Origin: Dongia sedimenti
Lineage (GTDB): Bacteria > Pseudomonadota > Alphaproteobacteria > Dongiales > Dongiaceae
DNA length: 52,189 bases
Assembly (NCBI GenBank): GCA_030715195.1
Contig: JAUYVI010000013.1
Location: 1 to 52,189 of the forward strand
Reading direction: 5' to 3'
A program made the translations under genes and the position numbers. Positions 40,990-48,863 of the stretch are shown in pieces; the first letter of the stretch is position 1, and the number at the start of each line of letters is the position of its first letter. Under the pieces are notes generated by a model that was given only the letters and a program-made list of their open reading frames with translations, ran no database searches and was not told the DNA's origin.

Positions 40990-41050
40990 GACGCCCTCCT
41001 CCTGAAACGCCGGATCGGGTCCGGCCTGTTTATTTCAGGTCAGTCTGATC

Positions 41051-41110
41051 GGGTGGGTTTTTCACCACAACACTCAAAGGCCCCATCCTTCATGACCCAT
41101 CCGGGTGGGC
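41051..41110. promoter_or_regulatory. Repeated GGRTGGG heptamers at sgaA/regulator divergence
   Basis: The heptamer GGGTGGG occurs at 41051-41057 and 41104-41110, and its near-relative GGATGGG on the other strand at 41082-41088 and 41096-41102. The last two elements form an imperfect dyad. Four copies in 60 bp between sgaA and the LuxR-type gene suggest binding sites for that regulator. Confidence 0.4.
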
Positions 41111-41180
41111 ACAAACCAGCCCTTTCGGATTGTTTCCACCGTTGGGATGAGATAGCCTCCTAACCAAAGGGGTAGGTTTT

Positions 41181-41810
41181 ATGGCGGAAACGACACCAGC
41201 GGGCCCGATCAGCGTCGCTTTGGCGGATAGCAACCCGCTGATGCTCTCGGCGCTGTCGGACCTGTTCGAGCGCGATTCGCGCTTCACCCTGGTGGCGACC
41301 CTGTCCAGCGCCGAGGCCTTCCTGGAAATGATGGGCCGCATGCCGACCCAGATCGGCGTGGTGGACTGGGCCCTGCCGACGCTGGGCGGCGAAAGGCTGC
41401 TGGAGAATCTGCGCGGCCGGCCCAATGCACCGCGGATCCTGGTCTACGGCCCGGAAGGCGACATGGACCTGGTGCGGCGCGCGATGGCGGCGGGCGCGGC
41501 CGGCTTCTGTGCGCGCAGCAACCTGCCGCAGCAGCTGATCGACGTCGCCTATGCCGTGGCGCAAGGGCAGATGGTGTTTCCGTTCATCGACGTGCGCGCG
41601 TTGAAGCACGATCCGACCGGAGAGTTGACCACCCGTGAACGCGCGCTGCTCTCAGCGCTCTCCCGGGGCCTCGCCAACAAGGATCTCGCCGCCGAGCTCG
41701 ATATCTCGGTCAACACGGTGAAGTTTCACCTCCGCAATCTCTACGACAAGCTCGGCGTCAACAGCCGGGCGCAGGCGATCGCGTTCTTCTATTCGACCGG
41801 CGCGCGGTGA
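41181..41810 (+). CDS. NarL/FixJ-type response regulator, degenerate receiver
   Basis: A 209-residue two-domain regulator. The receiver (about 10-125) keeps the phospho-acceptor candidate D62 (IGVVDWALP) and one upstream acidic residue (D16 in LADSNP), but the switch Thr position is Gly (LVYGPEG) and the conserved Lys is Arg (GFCAR, R112). Signalling may therefore be altered or phosphorylation-independent. The LuxR-type HTH (about 147-205) is standard: LTTRERALLSALSRGLANKDLAAELDISVNTVKFHLRNLYDKLGVNSRAQA. No histidine kinase is adjacent. Divergence from sgaA-mtkAB makes that operon its likely target. Its 3' end overlaps the convergent aldo/keto reductase gene by 22 bp. Confidence 0.9.
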   Translation: MAETTPAGPISVALADSNPLMLSALSDLFERDSRFTLVATLSSAEAFLEMMGRMPTQIGVVDWALPTLGGERLLENLRGRPNAPRILVYGPEGDMDLVRRAMAAGAAGFCARSNLPQQLIDVAYAVAQGQMVFPFIDVRALKHDPTGELTTRERALLSALSRGLANKDLAAELDISVNTVKFHLRNLYDKLGVNSRAQAIAFFYSTGAR

Positions 41811-42841
41811 GCCGCGGGCGGATTGAGCCGCGCGAAACCTTCCTGGCGATAGTACGGGAAGTAGGGATAGGCCGGCGTGGTGGTGCTCGCCGCGTCGAGG
41901 CGCTGCATCTGTTGCGGCGTCAGCGACCAGCCGACGGCGCCGAGATTGTCCTTGAGCTGCGCCTCGTTGCGCGCGCCGATGATCACCGAGGATACGGTCG
42001 GACGCTGCAGCAGCCAGTTGATGGCGATCTGCGGCACGGTCTTGCCGGTCTCCGCGGCGATGGCGTCGAGCGTGTCGGTAACGGCGAAGAGATGCGCATC
42101 ATCGACCGGCGGACCGAAATCGGCGGTCTGGTGCAGGCGGCTGCCTTCGGGCAGCGGCCGGCCGCGCTTGATCTTGCCGGTGAGGCGGCCCCAGCCCAGC
42201 GGACTCCAGACCAGCGCGCCGACCCCCTCTTCGCGGCCGAGCGGCATCAGCTCCCATTCGTAGTCGCGGCCGACCAGCGAATAGTAGACCTGATGCGCGA
42301 CGTAGCGCGCGGTGCCAAGGCGATCGGTGAGGGCGAGCGACTTCATGAGCTGCCAGCCGGCGAAGTTGGAGACGCCGATATGGCGCAGCTTGCCGGCCTT
42401 GACTAATCCGTCGAGCGCGGCGAGCACGTCCTCGATCGGGGTGTGGGCATCGAAGGCGTGCAGTTGCAGGAGATCGATGGTGTCCGTGCCGAGCCGGCGC
42501 AGCGCATCCTCGACCGCCTTGGTCAGGCGTGCGGGCGCGGTGCCGTATTGGTCGCGCGCATCGCCCATCGGCAGGCCGGTCTTGGTCGAGATCAGCACCT
42601 GATCGCGCCGGCCCTTGATCGCCTCGCCGAGCACGGTCTCCGAGGCACCCATCGAATAGACGTCGGCGGTGTCGAACAGGGTGACGCCGGCATCGAGGCA
42701 GAGATCGACCAAGCGGCGCGCTTCCTTCGCATCGGTGTTGCCCCAGGCGCCGAACAAAGGGCCGGAGCCCCCGAAGGTGCCGGCGCCAAAGCTCAGGACC
42801 GGAACCTTGAGGTCGGATGCGCCGAGATTTCTATATTCCAT
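41789..42841 (-). CDS. Aldo/keto reductase
   Basis: A 350-residue NADPH-dependent TIM-barrel reductase. The tetrad is visible: Asp and Tyr in FDTADVYSMGASE, Lys in ISTKTG, His in LLQLHAFD; IIGARNEAQLKDNLGAV is the cofactor segment. It resembles the YajO/PhdYeH-like oxidoreductases of broad substrate range. AGGAG precedes the ATG. It starts 9 bp after the MFS gene, so the two are co-transcribed, and the divergent LysR gene is the probable regulator. Confidence 0.93.
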   Translation of the reverse strand: MEYRNLGASDLKVPVLSFGAGTFGGSGPLFGAWGNTDAKEARRLVDLCLDAGVTLFDTADVYSMGASETVLGEAIKGRRDQVLISTKTGLPMGDARDQYGTAPARLTKAVEDALRRLGTDTIDLLQLHAFDAHTPIEDVLAALDGLVKAGKLRHIGVSNFAGWQLMKSLALTDRLGTARYVAHQVYYSLVGRDYEWELMPLGREEGVGALVWSPLGWGRLTGKIKRGRPLPEGSRLHQTADFGPPVDDAHLFAVTDTLDAIAAETGKTVPQIAINWLLQRPTVSSVIIGARNEAQLKDNLGAVGWSLTPQQMQRLDAASTTTPAYPYFPYYRQEGFARLNPPAAHRAPVE

Positions 42842-42850
42842 GATGCTCTC

Positions 42851-44032
42851 CTATTCGGCGGGGACGGTGATTGCGGCGGGCTTCGCGGCGCGGTCGAGGC
42901 GGGCGCTCCAGAGCGCGGTGAGCAGGCCGAGCCCGGTGATCGCGGCGGCGGTGATCGGGATCGCCGCGAGGCCGAAGCCGTGATCCAGCGTGGCGCCGCC
43001 GGCCCAGGCGCCGATCGCGTTCCCGAGGTTGAAGGCGGCGATGTTGAGGCTGGAGGCGAAGTTGCGCCCGGCCGGCCCGGCCTTCTCCAGCACCCGCATC
43101 TGCAGCGGCGCGACGGTGGCGAAGGAAGCGGCGCCCAGCAGGCCGATCGCGACGACCGCGGCGATCTTGCCGTCGATGGCGAAGCGCGTGCCGACCAGCA
43201 CGACCAGCAGGGCGGCGAGCGTGCCGATCAGCGCCACGACCAGGTTGCGGTCGGCCCAGCGTCCGCCGAGCAGGTTGCCGCCGAGCAGTCCCAGGCCGAA
43301 GACCAGCAGGATCGGCGAGACGGCGGCTTCCGAGAAGCCCGTGACCTGGACCAGGATCGGCTGGATGTAGGTGAAGACCGCGAAGACGCCGGCAAAGCCG
43401 AGCACCGTCATCAGGAAGCCGAGCTGCACCTGCGGGGTCAGGATCGCGGCGATCTCCTGGCGCAGCGGGATCGGCGCTTCGACTTCCGTCGCGCGCGGCA
43501 CGAACAGGCCGAGCACGATCAGCGCCACGACGCCGATCGCGGCCACGGCGAAAAAGGTCGCGCGCCAGCCGAGCTCCAACCCAAGCCAGGCGCCGAACGG
43601 CACGCCGAGCAGGGTCGCGACGGTGAGGCCGGTGAACATCACGGCGATGGCCGAAGCCTTGCGGTCGGGTGCGACCAGGCTGGTCGCGACCACCGAGCCG
43701 ACGCCGAAGAAAGTGCCGTGTGCCAGGGCGGTCACGATGCGCGCGACCATCAGCGCCGTGTAGCTCGGCGCCAGGGCGCAGGCGAGGTTGCCGATGGTGA
43801 AGATCAGCATCAGCGCGAGCAGCACCGTCTTGCGCGGCAGGCGGCGGGTCGCGAGGGTCAGGATCGGTGCGCCCACGAAGACGCCCAGCGCATAGCCGGA
43901 GATCAGCAATCCGGCGGTGGAGACGGAGACCCCGAAATCCCCGGCGACCTGCAGCAGCAGGCCCATGATGACGAACTCGGTGGTGCCGATGCCGAAGGCA
44001 CCGGCGGTCAAGGCGTATACGGCGAGCGGCAT
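42851..44032 (-). CDS. MFS transporter, AraJ/YdhP-like
   Basis: A 393-residue major facilitator with 12 predicted helices of the drug:H+ antiporter (AraJ-like) group. The N-terminus LTAGAFGIGTTEFVIMGLLLQVAGDFGVSVSTAGLLISGYALGV is the group's hallmark, and the loop 2-3 motif is ATRRLPRKTVLL. The gene leads the operon with the aldo/keto reductase. Likely an efflux pump for an aldehyde-related or toxic compound; the substrate is unknown. Ribosome binding is weak. Confidence 0.92.
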   Translation of the reverse strand: MPLAVYALTAGAFGIGTTEFVIMGLLLQVAGDFGVSVSTAGLLISGYALGVFVGAPILTLATRRLPRKTVLLALMLIFTIGNLACALAPSYTALMVARIVTALAHGTFFGVGSVVATSLVAPDRKASAIAVMFTGLTVATLLGVPFGAWLGLELGWRATFFAVAAIGVVALIVLGLFVPRATEVEAPIPLRQEIAAILTPQVQLGFLMTVLGFAGVFAVFTYIQPILVQVTGFSEAAVSPILLVFGLGLLGGNLLGGRWADRNLVVALIGTLAALLVVLVGTRFAIDGKIAAVVAIGLLGAASFATVAPLQMRVLEKAGPAGRNFASSLNIAAFNLGNAIGAWAGGATLDHGFGLAAIPITAAAITGLGLLTALWSARLDRAAKPAAITVPAE

Positions 44033-44114
44033 GGCAGGGCCCCAGGATGGAATGACGACTGCGATGAAGATGGCGCCTTGCCCGCTCGTGAATTAGACGA
44101 TCAAGTGGAACAGT

Positions 44115-44129
44115 ATCTGTGATATAGAT
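44115..44129 (+). promoter_or_regulatory. Possible LysR-type T-N11-A site
   Basis: ATCT-GTGATAT-AGAT is a perfect 4-bp dyad with the T-N11-A spacing of LysR-type operators. It ends two bases before the LysR start codon, in the only AT-rich part of the divergent region, and could serve autorepression. It also contains TATAGA, a -10-like hexamer, which would make the LysR mRNA nearly leaderless. Confidence 0.4.
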
Positions 44130-44131
44130 TC

Positions 44132-45040
44132 ATGATGTCCCGGTCCGACACCAACCGCAGCGCCGAGATGGAAGTCTTCGTCCGCGTCGTCGAAAGCGGC
44201 GGGTTCTCCGCGGCGGCGCGCAGCTTCCGCATGACGCCCTCGGCGGTCAGCAAGCTGATCGGCCGGCTGGAGGCGCGGCTGGGCGCGCGCCTGGTCAACC
44301 GCTCGACCCGCAAGCTGCAGCTCACCGCCGAGGGCCAGGCCTTCTATCGGCGCAGCGTCGACATCCTCGGCGACATCGCCGAGGCGGAGCGCGAAGCGGC
44401 CTCCGGCGCGGCACCGCGCGGCCGGGTGCGGGTGAACTGCAACGTGCCCTTCGGCCTGCATTACCTGCTGCCGCTGGTGCCGCGCTTCGTCGCGGCGCAT
44501 CCCGAAGTGCAGCTCGACATCGTGCTTTCCGACCAGGTGATCGACCTGCTCGAGCAGCGCGCCGATGTCGCGATCCGGGTCGGGCCGTTGCGCAGCTCGC
44601 AGCTCATGGTCCGCAAGCTGGGCGAGAGCCGGATGGTGGTGGTCGCAGCGCCGGACTACCTGAAGCGGCGCGGCACGCCGAAGACGCTGGCGGAGCTCGC
44701 GGCGCACAATCTGATCAGCTTCAATTTCGCGCGGGTCTTCGAAGGCTGGCCGTTCCGGGAGAACGGCAAGGCGGTCACCTTCCCCGCGTCCGGAAATGTG
44801 CAGGTCGGAGACGGCGAATCGGCGCGGCAGCTGGCTTTGGCCGGCGTGGGCATCGCGCGCCTGGCGCTGTTCCACGTCCGGCCCGACATCCAGGCCGGGA
44901 AGCTGAGGCCGGTGCTGGAGCCGTTCAATCCCGGCGACACCGAGGCGATCCATGCGGTGTTCCTGGGCCAGGGCGGTCCTCTGCCGGCGCGGACCCGCGC
45001 CTTCATCGACTACCTGGCGGAGCACGTGAAGATCCGCTGA
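44132..45040 (+). CDS. LysR-family transcriptional regulator
   Basis: A 302-residue LTTR. The N-terminal winged helix is MEVFVRVVESGGFSAAARSFRMTPSAVSKLIGRLEARLGARLVNRSTRKLQLTAEG; the effector-binding domain spans about 92-300, with GLHYLLPLVPRFVAAHPEVQLDIVL and VAIRVGPLRSSQL. It is closest in style to the CrgA/AaeR-like group that controls reductases and efflux. The ATG at 44132 or 44135 is possible; neither has a ribosome binding site. Divergent from the MFS/aldo-keto reductase operon, which it likely controls. Confidence 0.93.
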   Translation: MMSRSDTNRSAEMEVFVRVVESGGFSAAARSFRMTPSAVSKLIGRLEARLGARLVNRSTRKLQLTAEGQAFYRRSVDILGDIAEAEREAASGAAPRGRVRVNCNVPFGLHYLLPLVPRFVAAHPEVQLDIVLSDQVIDLLEQRADVAIRVGPLRSSQLMVRKLGESRMVVVAAPDYLKRRGTPKTLAELAAHNLISFNFARVFEGWPFRENGKAVTFPASGNVQVGDGESARQLALAGVGIARLALFHVRPDIQAGKLRPVLEPFNPGDTEAIHAVFLGQGGPLPARTRAFIDYLAEHVKIR

Positions 45041-45047
45041 GCCGGCG

Positions 45048-45377
45048 CTATTGCGCGCCCTTGATCCGTGCCAGGTAGTCGACGATCGCGGCCACATCCT
45101 GCGGCTCCACCGGCGCGTGATAGGCATGGATCATCTTGTTGACCTCGGCCGCCCAGGCATCCCGCGTGAGGCCGGGCTGGTTCAGCACCATGCCGGCGGA
45201 ATGGCAGGCGAGGCAGTTGTTGTTGGCGGCATCCGATCCCGGCCCTTCGAACATCCGGCCGGGATCCGGCAGGTCGGTCGAGACCGATTTCAACACGATG
45301 TCGGAATCCGCAACGACCGACGTCGGCGCGATCAGGCCGGCGGTCAGCAGCAAAGGCAGCGCCAGTTCTTTCAGCAT
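45048..45377 (-). CDS. sorB: Sulfite dehydrogenase cytochrome c subunit
   Basis: A 109-residue exported monoheme cytochrome c. A signal peptide (cleavage near SVVADSD) precedes the heme motif C55-L-A-C-H59; SAGMVLNQPGLTRDAWAAEVNKMIHAYHAPVEPQDVAAIVDYLARI matches SorB, with an axial Met candidate in AGMVL or NKM. It takes electrons from SorA. GAGGAG precedes the ATG. The gene sits 11 bp downstream of sorA on the same strand. Confidence 0.9.
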   Translation of the reverse strand: MLKELALPLLLTAGLIAPTSVVADSDIVLKSVSTDLPDPGRMFEGPGSDAANNNCLACHSAGMVLNQPGLTRDAWAAEVNKMIHAYHAPVEPQDVAAIVDYLARIKGAQ

Positions 45378-45388
45378 CGTCTTTCTCC

Positions 45389-46603
45389 TCAGACCGCAGC
45401 GACCGCGACCGTCTCGATGACGTTCCGCATGAATCCCGACGGGTTCCAGTTTGGCCGGTCGGACTGCACCAAGCCGGCGCTGTTGGTGCAGCGCACGGCG
45501 AGACTGTAGGCGCCGGCCGAAGGCGGCGTGAACGACGCCTGCCATTGGCGGAAGCCGTATTTGCCTTCATCCTTGCCGAGCGTTGCGGGCCGCCAAGTCC
45601 TACCGCCATCGGCCGAGAGATCGACGCGCGTGACGCCGGCATCGCCGCCAAAGGCGATGCCGCGCAGCGGCACCGGCGCGCCAGCCTGGATCGTGTCGCC
45701 GGGCTTGAGGTTGGTGATGAAGGAGCGCGGCCCCATCTTGCTGATCGGTACCAGGGGAACGCCCGTCGCGCCGGGCTTCATGTCGGCGCCCGGCGTGTCG
45801 GGGACCAGATAGGCGCTCTTGGTCCAGAAATTGTCGTCGGGCCGGTCCAGTACCTCGATGTCGCTCAGCATCTTCACCCAGTAGGTCGCGTACCAGCCCG
45901 GCACCACCAGACGCAGGGGGAAGCCGTTCAGCAGCGGCAATTGCTTGCCGTTCATGGCGAAGGCGATCATCACCTCGCCGTCCCGCGCATGATCGACGCT
46001 GAGCGATTTCATGAAGTCCGGCGCGCCGTCGACCACCGGCTCGTCCAGGCCCTTGAACCGCACCTGGACGGCACCCGGCTTCACGCCGGCGCGGTCCAGC
46101 ACGTCCTTCAGCCGGACACCGGTCCAGAGCGCGTTGCCCATGGCGCCGTTGGCCCATTGCCCGCCGGGCACGCGCGGCTGGAACAGGCCGCGGGAATTGC
46201 CGGAGCACTGGTTGACCGCGGCGATCTCGAAGCGCGGCAGGGCGAGGATATCCTTCAGCGACAGCGAGAGCGGCGTCGCCACGTGACCGCGCACGGCGAG
46301 GCGGAAGCTGTCGACCGCCACGTCGGTCGGGATCACCGCCCAATGCCAGCGCACGTAGAAGCGGTCGTTCGGGGTGAAGACACCCTGGTCGAAGACCTCG
46401 AACGGCGTCTCCAGCAGCGGCGGGCGCGAGCGCTGCAGGATCATCGCGCCCTTCTCGGGAAAGTCCGTGGTCAGCGGCCGCACGCCTGGCCCGCCCGGCA
46501 GACCGAGATCGACCGAGGGCCTGGCAAAGGCCCGGCGGCCCGCCATCAGGATGCTTGCCGTCGCGGCCTGGCCGAGCAGGGAACGCCGGGTGATCGCTTT
46601 CAT
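45389..46603 (-). CDS. sorA: Sulfite dehydrogenase molybdopterin subunit
   Basis: A 404-residue molybdoenzyme of the sulfite oxidase fold. A Tat signal (TRRSLLGQAATASILMAG) sends it folded to the periplasm. C133 in AAVNQCSGNSRGLF is the molybdenum-ligating Cys; GTGWYATYWV-like substrate-site residues appear as VVPGWYATYWVKMLSDI; the C-terminal Ig-like dimerisation domain starts near 290 (FITNLKPGDTIQAGAPVPLRGIAFGGDAGVTRVDLSADGG). It oxidises sulfite to sulfate and passes electrons to SorB. GGAGGATGAC precedes the ATG. A 28-bp palindrome lies about 47 bp upstream. Confidence 0.92.
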   Translation of the reverse strand: MKAITRRSLLGQAATASILMAGRRAFARPSVDLGLPGGPGVRPLTTDFPEKGAMILQRSRPPLLETPFEVFDQGVFTPNDRFYVRWHWAVIPTDVAVDSFRLAVRGHVATPLSLSLKDILALPRFEIAAVNQCSGNSRGLFQPRVPGGQWANGAMGNALWTGVRLKDVLDRAGVKPGAVQVRFKGLDEPVVDGAPDFMKSLSVDHARDGEVMIAFAMNGKQLPLLNGFPLRLVVPGWYATYWVKMLSDIEVLDRPDDNFWTKSAYLVPDTPGADMKPGATGVPLVPISKMGPRSFITNLKPGDTIQAGAPVPLRGIAFGGDAGVTRVDLSADGGRTWRPATLGKDEGKYGFRQWQASFTPPSAGAYSLAVRCTNSAGLVQSDRPNWNPSGFMRNVIETVAVAAV

Positions 46604-46649
46604 GTCATCCTCCGTATCAAGTCCTGATCGGAAGATGGTCGCCGGGAAT

Positions 46650-46677
46650 CCAGCAATCCAACAAATCGGATTGCTGG
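46650..46677 (-). promoter_or_regulatory. Perfect palindrome upstream of sorAB
   Basis: Arms CCAGCAATCC (46650-46659) and GGATTGCTGG (46668-46677) surround AACAAATC. There is no U-tract on either strand, so it is more likely an operator for sorA or a structured 3' end of the WYL gene, which stops 20 bp away, than a terminator. Confidence 0.5.
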
Positions 46678-46696
46678 TTTCAATCGCGTTCGGAGA

Positions 46697-47377
46697 TCAA
46701 TCGAGCGGCCGCGTCTGCTCCCAAAGCAGGCGCAGCCCATCGCCATGACCGGTGAAGCGCTCCTGGAGCGTCTTCATCGACGCAATGCGGTCGACGCGGA
46801 AATGGCGGAAGTCGTCGCGGAGTTCGCACCAGGCGGCGAGCACGGCGACCTCCACGTAGTAAACCAGGGCGATCGGTCGCACCACGCGCTGGGTCGGCTG
46901 ATTCCCGGCATCGAGATAACCGAGCCGCAGCTTGCGCTCTTCGCGGATCGCCCGGCGCACGGCTTTCATGTCGATGCCCGGCACCGATGCGCCCCAGGTC
47001 GAGACCTGCAAGGTCCGGCTGTCGATGCTGTGGCTCGATTCCTGCGGCAGGACCTCGGCGATCTTGGTGCCGACGCTGGCCGCGGCCATCTGCAAACCGG
47101 CATCGCCGGTCCGCCGCAGCAAGGCAAGACCGACCACGATCGCCTCGACCTCGTCGGCATCGAACATCAGCGGCGGCAGATCGAAGCCCCGGCGCATGAC
47201 ATAGCCGATCCCCGCCTCGCCCTCGATCGGGATGCGCATGGCCTGAAGTGCCGCGATGTCGCGGTAGATGGTGCGCTTGTTGACCTCCAGGCGCTCGGCC
47301 AAAGCCTGCGCGGTCAAGGGCTTGCGCGCGCCGCGCAGCACTTGGATGACCTCGAACATGCGGTTGGATCGGCCCAT
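46697..47377 (-). CDS. YafY/WYL-family transcriptional regulator
   Basis: A 226-residue regulator. The N-terminal DeoR-like HTH (RSNRMFEVIQVLRGARKPLTAQALAERLEVNKRTIYRDIAALQAM) is followed by the WYL domain (from about 125: KAVRRAIREERKLRLGYLDAGNQPTQRVVRPIALVYYVEVAVLAAWCELRDDFRHFRVDRIAS). WYL domains bind small ligands or nucleic acid. The start is set at ATG 47377 because YafY proteins begin this way; ATG 47395 is also possible. TATGCT just upstream could be a -10 box for a leaderless message. Divergent from the small-protein/EamA operon; a 24-bp palindrome lies between. Confidence 0.9.
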   Translation of the reverse strand: MGRSNRMFEVIQVLRGARKPLTAQALAERLEVNKRTIYRDIAALQAMRIPIEGEAGIGYVMRRGFDLPPLMFDADEVEAIVVGLALLRRTGDAGLQMAAASVGTKIAEVLPQESSHSIDSRTLQVSTWGASVPGIDMKAVRRAIREERKLRLGYLDAGNQPTQRVVRPIALVYYVEVAVLAAWCELRDDFRHFRVDRIASMKTLQERFTGHGDGLRLLWEQTRPLD

Positions 47378-47397
47378 GGAGAAAGAGCATACCATGA

Positions 47398-47421
47398 CTG
47401 CTGACACACAGATGTCAGCAG
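47398..47421. promoter_or_regulatory. Palindromic operator between WYL gene and 47461 gene
   Basis: Arms CTGCTGACA (47398-47406) and TGTCAGCAG (47413-47421), perfect over 9 bp, enclose CACAGA. The site is centred between the two divergent genes and is the obvious binding site for the WYL regulator. Confidence 0.7.
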
Positions 47422-47460
47422 AGTTTGGCTAAGCAAAAGCCCACATTGATGGAGGATGCG

Positions 47461-47916
47461 ATGCCAGATCTTGCCGCTTTTGAAACCACTTCGGTGCGCA
47501 TGGAGGCGATGCTGCTGCTGCGTTTCCTGGCGCCGTCCGAGGATGTGGAGCGCATCATGGCGGCGGTCTGCGCCGTGACGCCGCTCGCCATCGGCGCGAA
47601 ATACGACAGCAATGCCTATCAGACCGCGGGCGGCGTCGAGCGCTATCGGCCGCTGGAGGGCGCCGCGGCCGGCCCCGAGACCGCGGTGCGCCAGCGTCCC
47701 GGCGTCGTCGAGATCAACTTCCAGGTGCCCAACGATCCGGCCTTGCTGGAGCGGGTCGTCGAGACGATTTTCCAGGTACACTCCTATCAGGAGCCGACCA
47801 TTTCCTTGGAGCACGTGCTGGCCAGCCGATCGAAAGGTCTCGACGACAGCAAGAATCCGCATCGCTGGTGGAACACCACCGGCGACTGGAAGCGCGGCCT
47901 GGGGGCGGAGGCATGA
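47461..47916 (+). CDS. Conserved alpha/beta protein, possibly CutA/NIF3-insert-like
   Basis: A 151-residue cytoplasmic protein whose family I cannot name with certainty. SVRMEAMLLLRFLAPSEDVERIMAAVCAVTPLAIGAKYDSNAYQTAGGVERYRPLEGAAAGPETAVRQRPGVVEINFQVPND reads as one ferredoxin-like alpha/beta unit, reminiscent of CutA1 or the insert domain of NIF3 proteins; the phrase on length and fold is inference. The C-terminal part (SRSKGLDDSKNPHRWWNT) is polar. ATG 47461 is preferred because GGAGG lies just upstream. It overlaps the EamA start (ATGA), so transport and this protein are co-made under WYL control. Confidence 0.75.
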   Translation: MPDLAAFETTSVRMEAMLLLRFLAPSEDVERIMAAVCAVTPLAIGAKYDSNAYQTAGGVERYRPLEGAAAGPETAVRQRPGVVEINFQVPNDPALLERVVETIFQVHSYQEPTISLEHVLASRSKGLDDSKNPHRWWNTTGDWKRGLGAEA

Positions 47917-48785
47917 ACGGCGCGGCGCAATACCGACTGGGCCTCGTCCTGGTGACGGCTTCGGCGCTGGCCTGGAGCTCCGCCGGCTATTTCACGCGGC
48001 TGGTGCCGCTCGACAATTGGACCTTGCTGTTCTGGCGCGGGGTCTTCGCGGCGATCGGCATGCTGGCCTTCATTCTGGTGCTGCAAGGCAAGGCTGGCTT
48101 GCGTTCCTTCGCGGCGCTCGGCGTGCCGGGCTGGCTCTATGCGATCGTCTCCGGCCTCGGCATGATCTTCTTCATCACCTCGCTCACGCTGACCACCGTC
48201 GCACACGTGTCGATCATCTACGGCACCGTCCCCTTCGTCGCGGCGGCGGTGTCCTGGCTGGCGCTGCGGGAAAAGCCGTCGGCGACGGCGCTCCTCTGCA
48301 GCCTGCTCGCGCTGCTCGGCGTCGTCGTCACCGTCGGCTTCGGCCTCGCCGGCGGATCGCTGCTCGGCGATCTCCTGGCTTTCGCCATGACGCTTCTGAT
48401 GGCCGGCATGATGGTGATCGCGCGGCGCTATCAGAGTATCCCCACTCTCCAGGCCGCCGGCCTCTCGGCGGTCCTGAGCGCGCTCGCCTGTTTGCCGCTG
48501 GTCGGAACCTTGATGCCGAGCGGCGGCGAGTTCGTGCAGCTTGCCTTGTTCGGCCTGGTCAATTCGGCGATCGGCCTCGCGCTGTTCACCTTGGGCGCGC
48601 GGCTGATCCCGGCGGTCGAGACCGGACTCATCGGCTCGCTGGAAGTGCCACTGGCTCCGATCTGGGTTTGGCTTGCCTTCGGCGAGACCGCCGACCGCAA
48701 CACCATCCTGGGCGGTGCCCTGGTCTTCGTCGCCGTGCTGACCCATCTCGGCCTCGGCGCGCGGTCGCGGGCACTGGCAAACTAG
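47913..48785 (+). CDS. EamA/DMT-superfamily transporter
   Basis: A 290-residue ten-helix exporter-like protein with two EamA repeats: LGLVLVTASALAWSSAGYFTRLV at the N-terminus and GLIGSLEVPLAPIWVWLAFGETADRNTILGGALVFVAVL at the C-terminal repeat. Substrate unknown. It is the second DMT transporter in the window and shares no obvious ancestry beyond the family. Translational coupling with the 151-residue protein and the upstream WYL operator suggest a ligand-induced efflux unit. A terminator follows 25 bp after the stop. Confidence 0.92.
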   Translation: MNGAAQYRLGLVLVTASALAWSSAGYFTRLVPLDNWTLLFWRGVFAAIGMLAFILVLQGKAGLRSFAALGVPGWLYAIVSGLGMIFFITSLTLTTVAHVSIIYGTVPFVAAAVSWLALREKPSATALLCSLLALLGVVVTVGFGLAGGSLLGDLLAFAMTLLMAGMMVIARRYQSIPTLQAAGLSAVLSALACLPLVGTLMPSGGEFVQLALFGLVNSAIGLALFTLGARLIPAVETGLIGSLEVPLAPIWVWLAFGETADRNTILGGALVFVAVLTHLGLGARSRALAN

Positions 48786-48810
48786 GCGCAATCCGGCTTT
48801 GACCCGGCGG

Positions 48811-48839
48811 GGCCGGCGGCTATGCTGCCGGCCGCTTTT
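48811..48839 (+). terminator. Rho-independent terminator of EamA operon
   Basis: A 10-bp stem GGCCGGCGGC with GCTGCCGGCC (one G-T pair) has a 3-base loop TAT, then GCTTTT. It ends 25 bp before the RidA gene, which therefore has its own promoter or reads through. Confidence 0.75.
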
Positions 48840-48863
48840 CATCCGAGACCCAAGGAGAACAAG

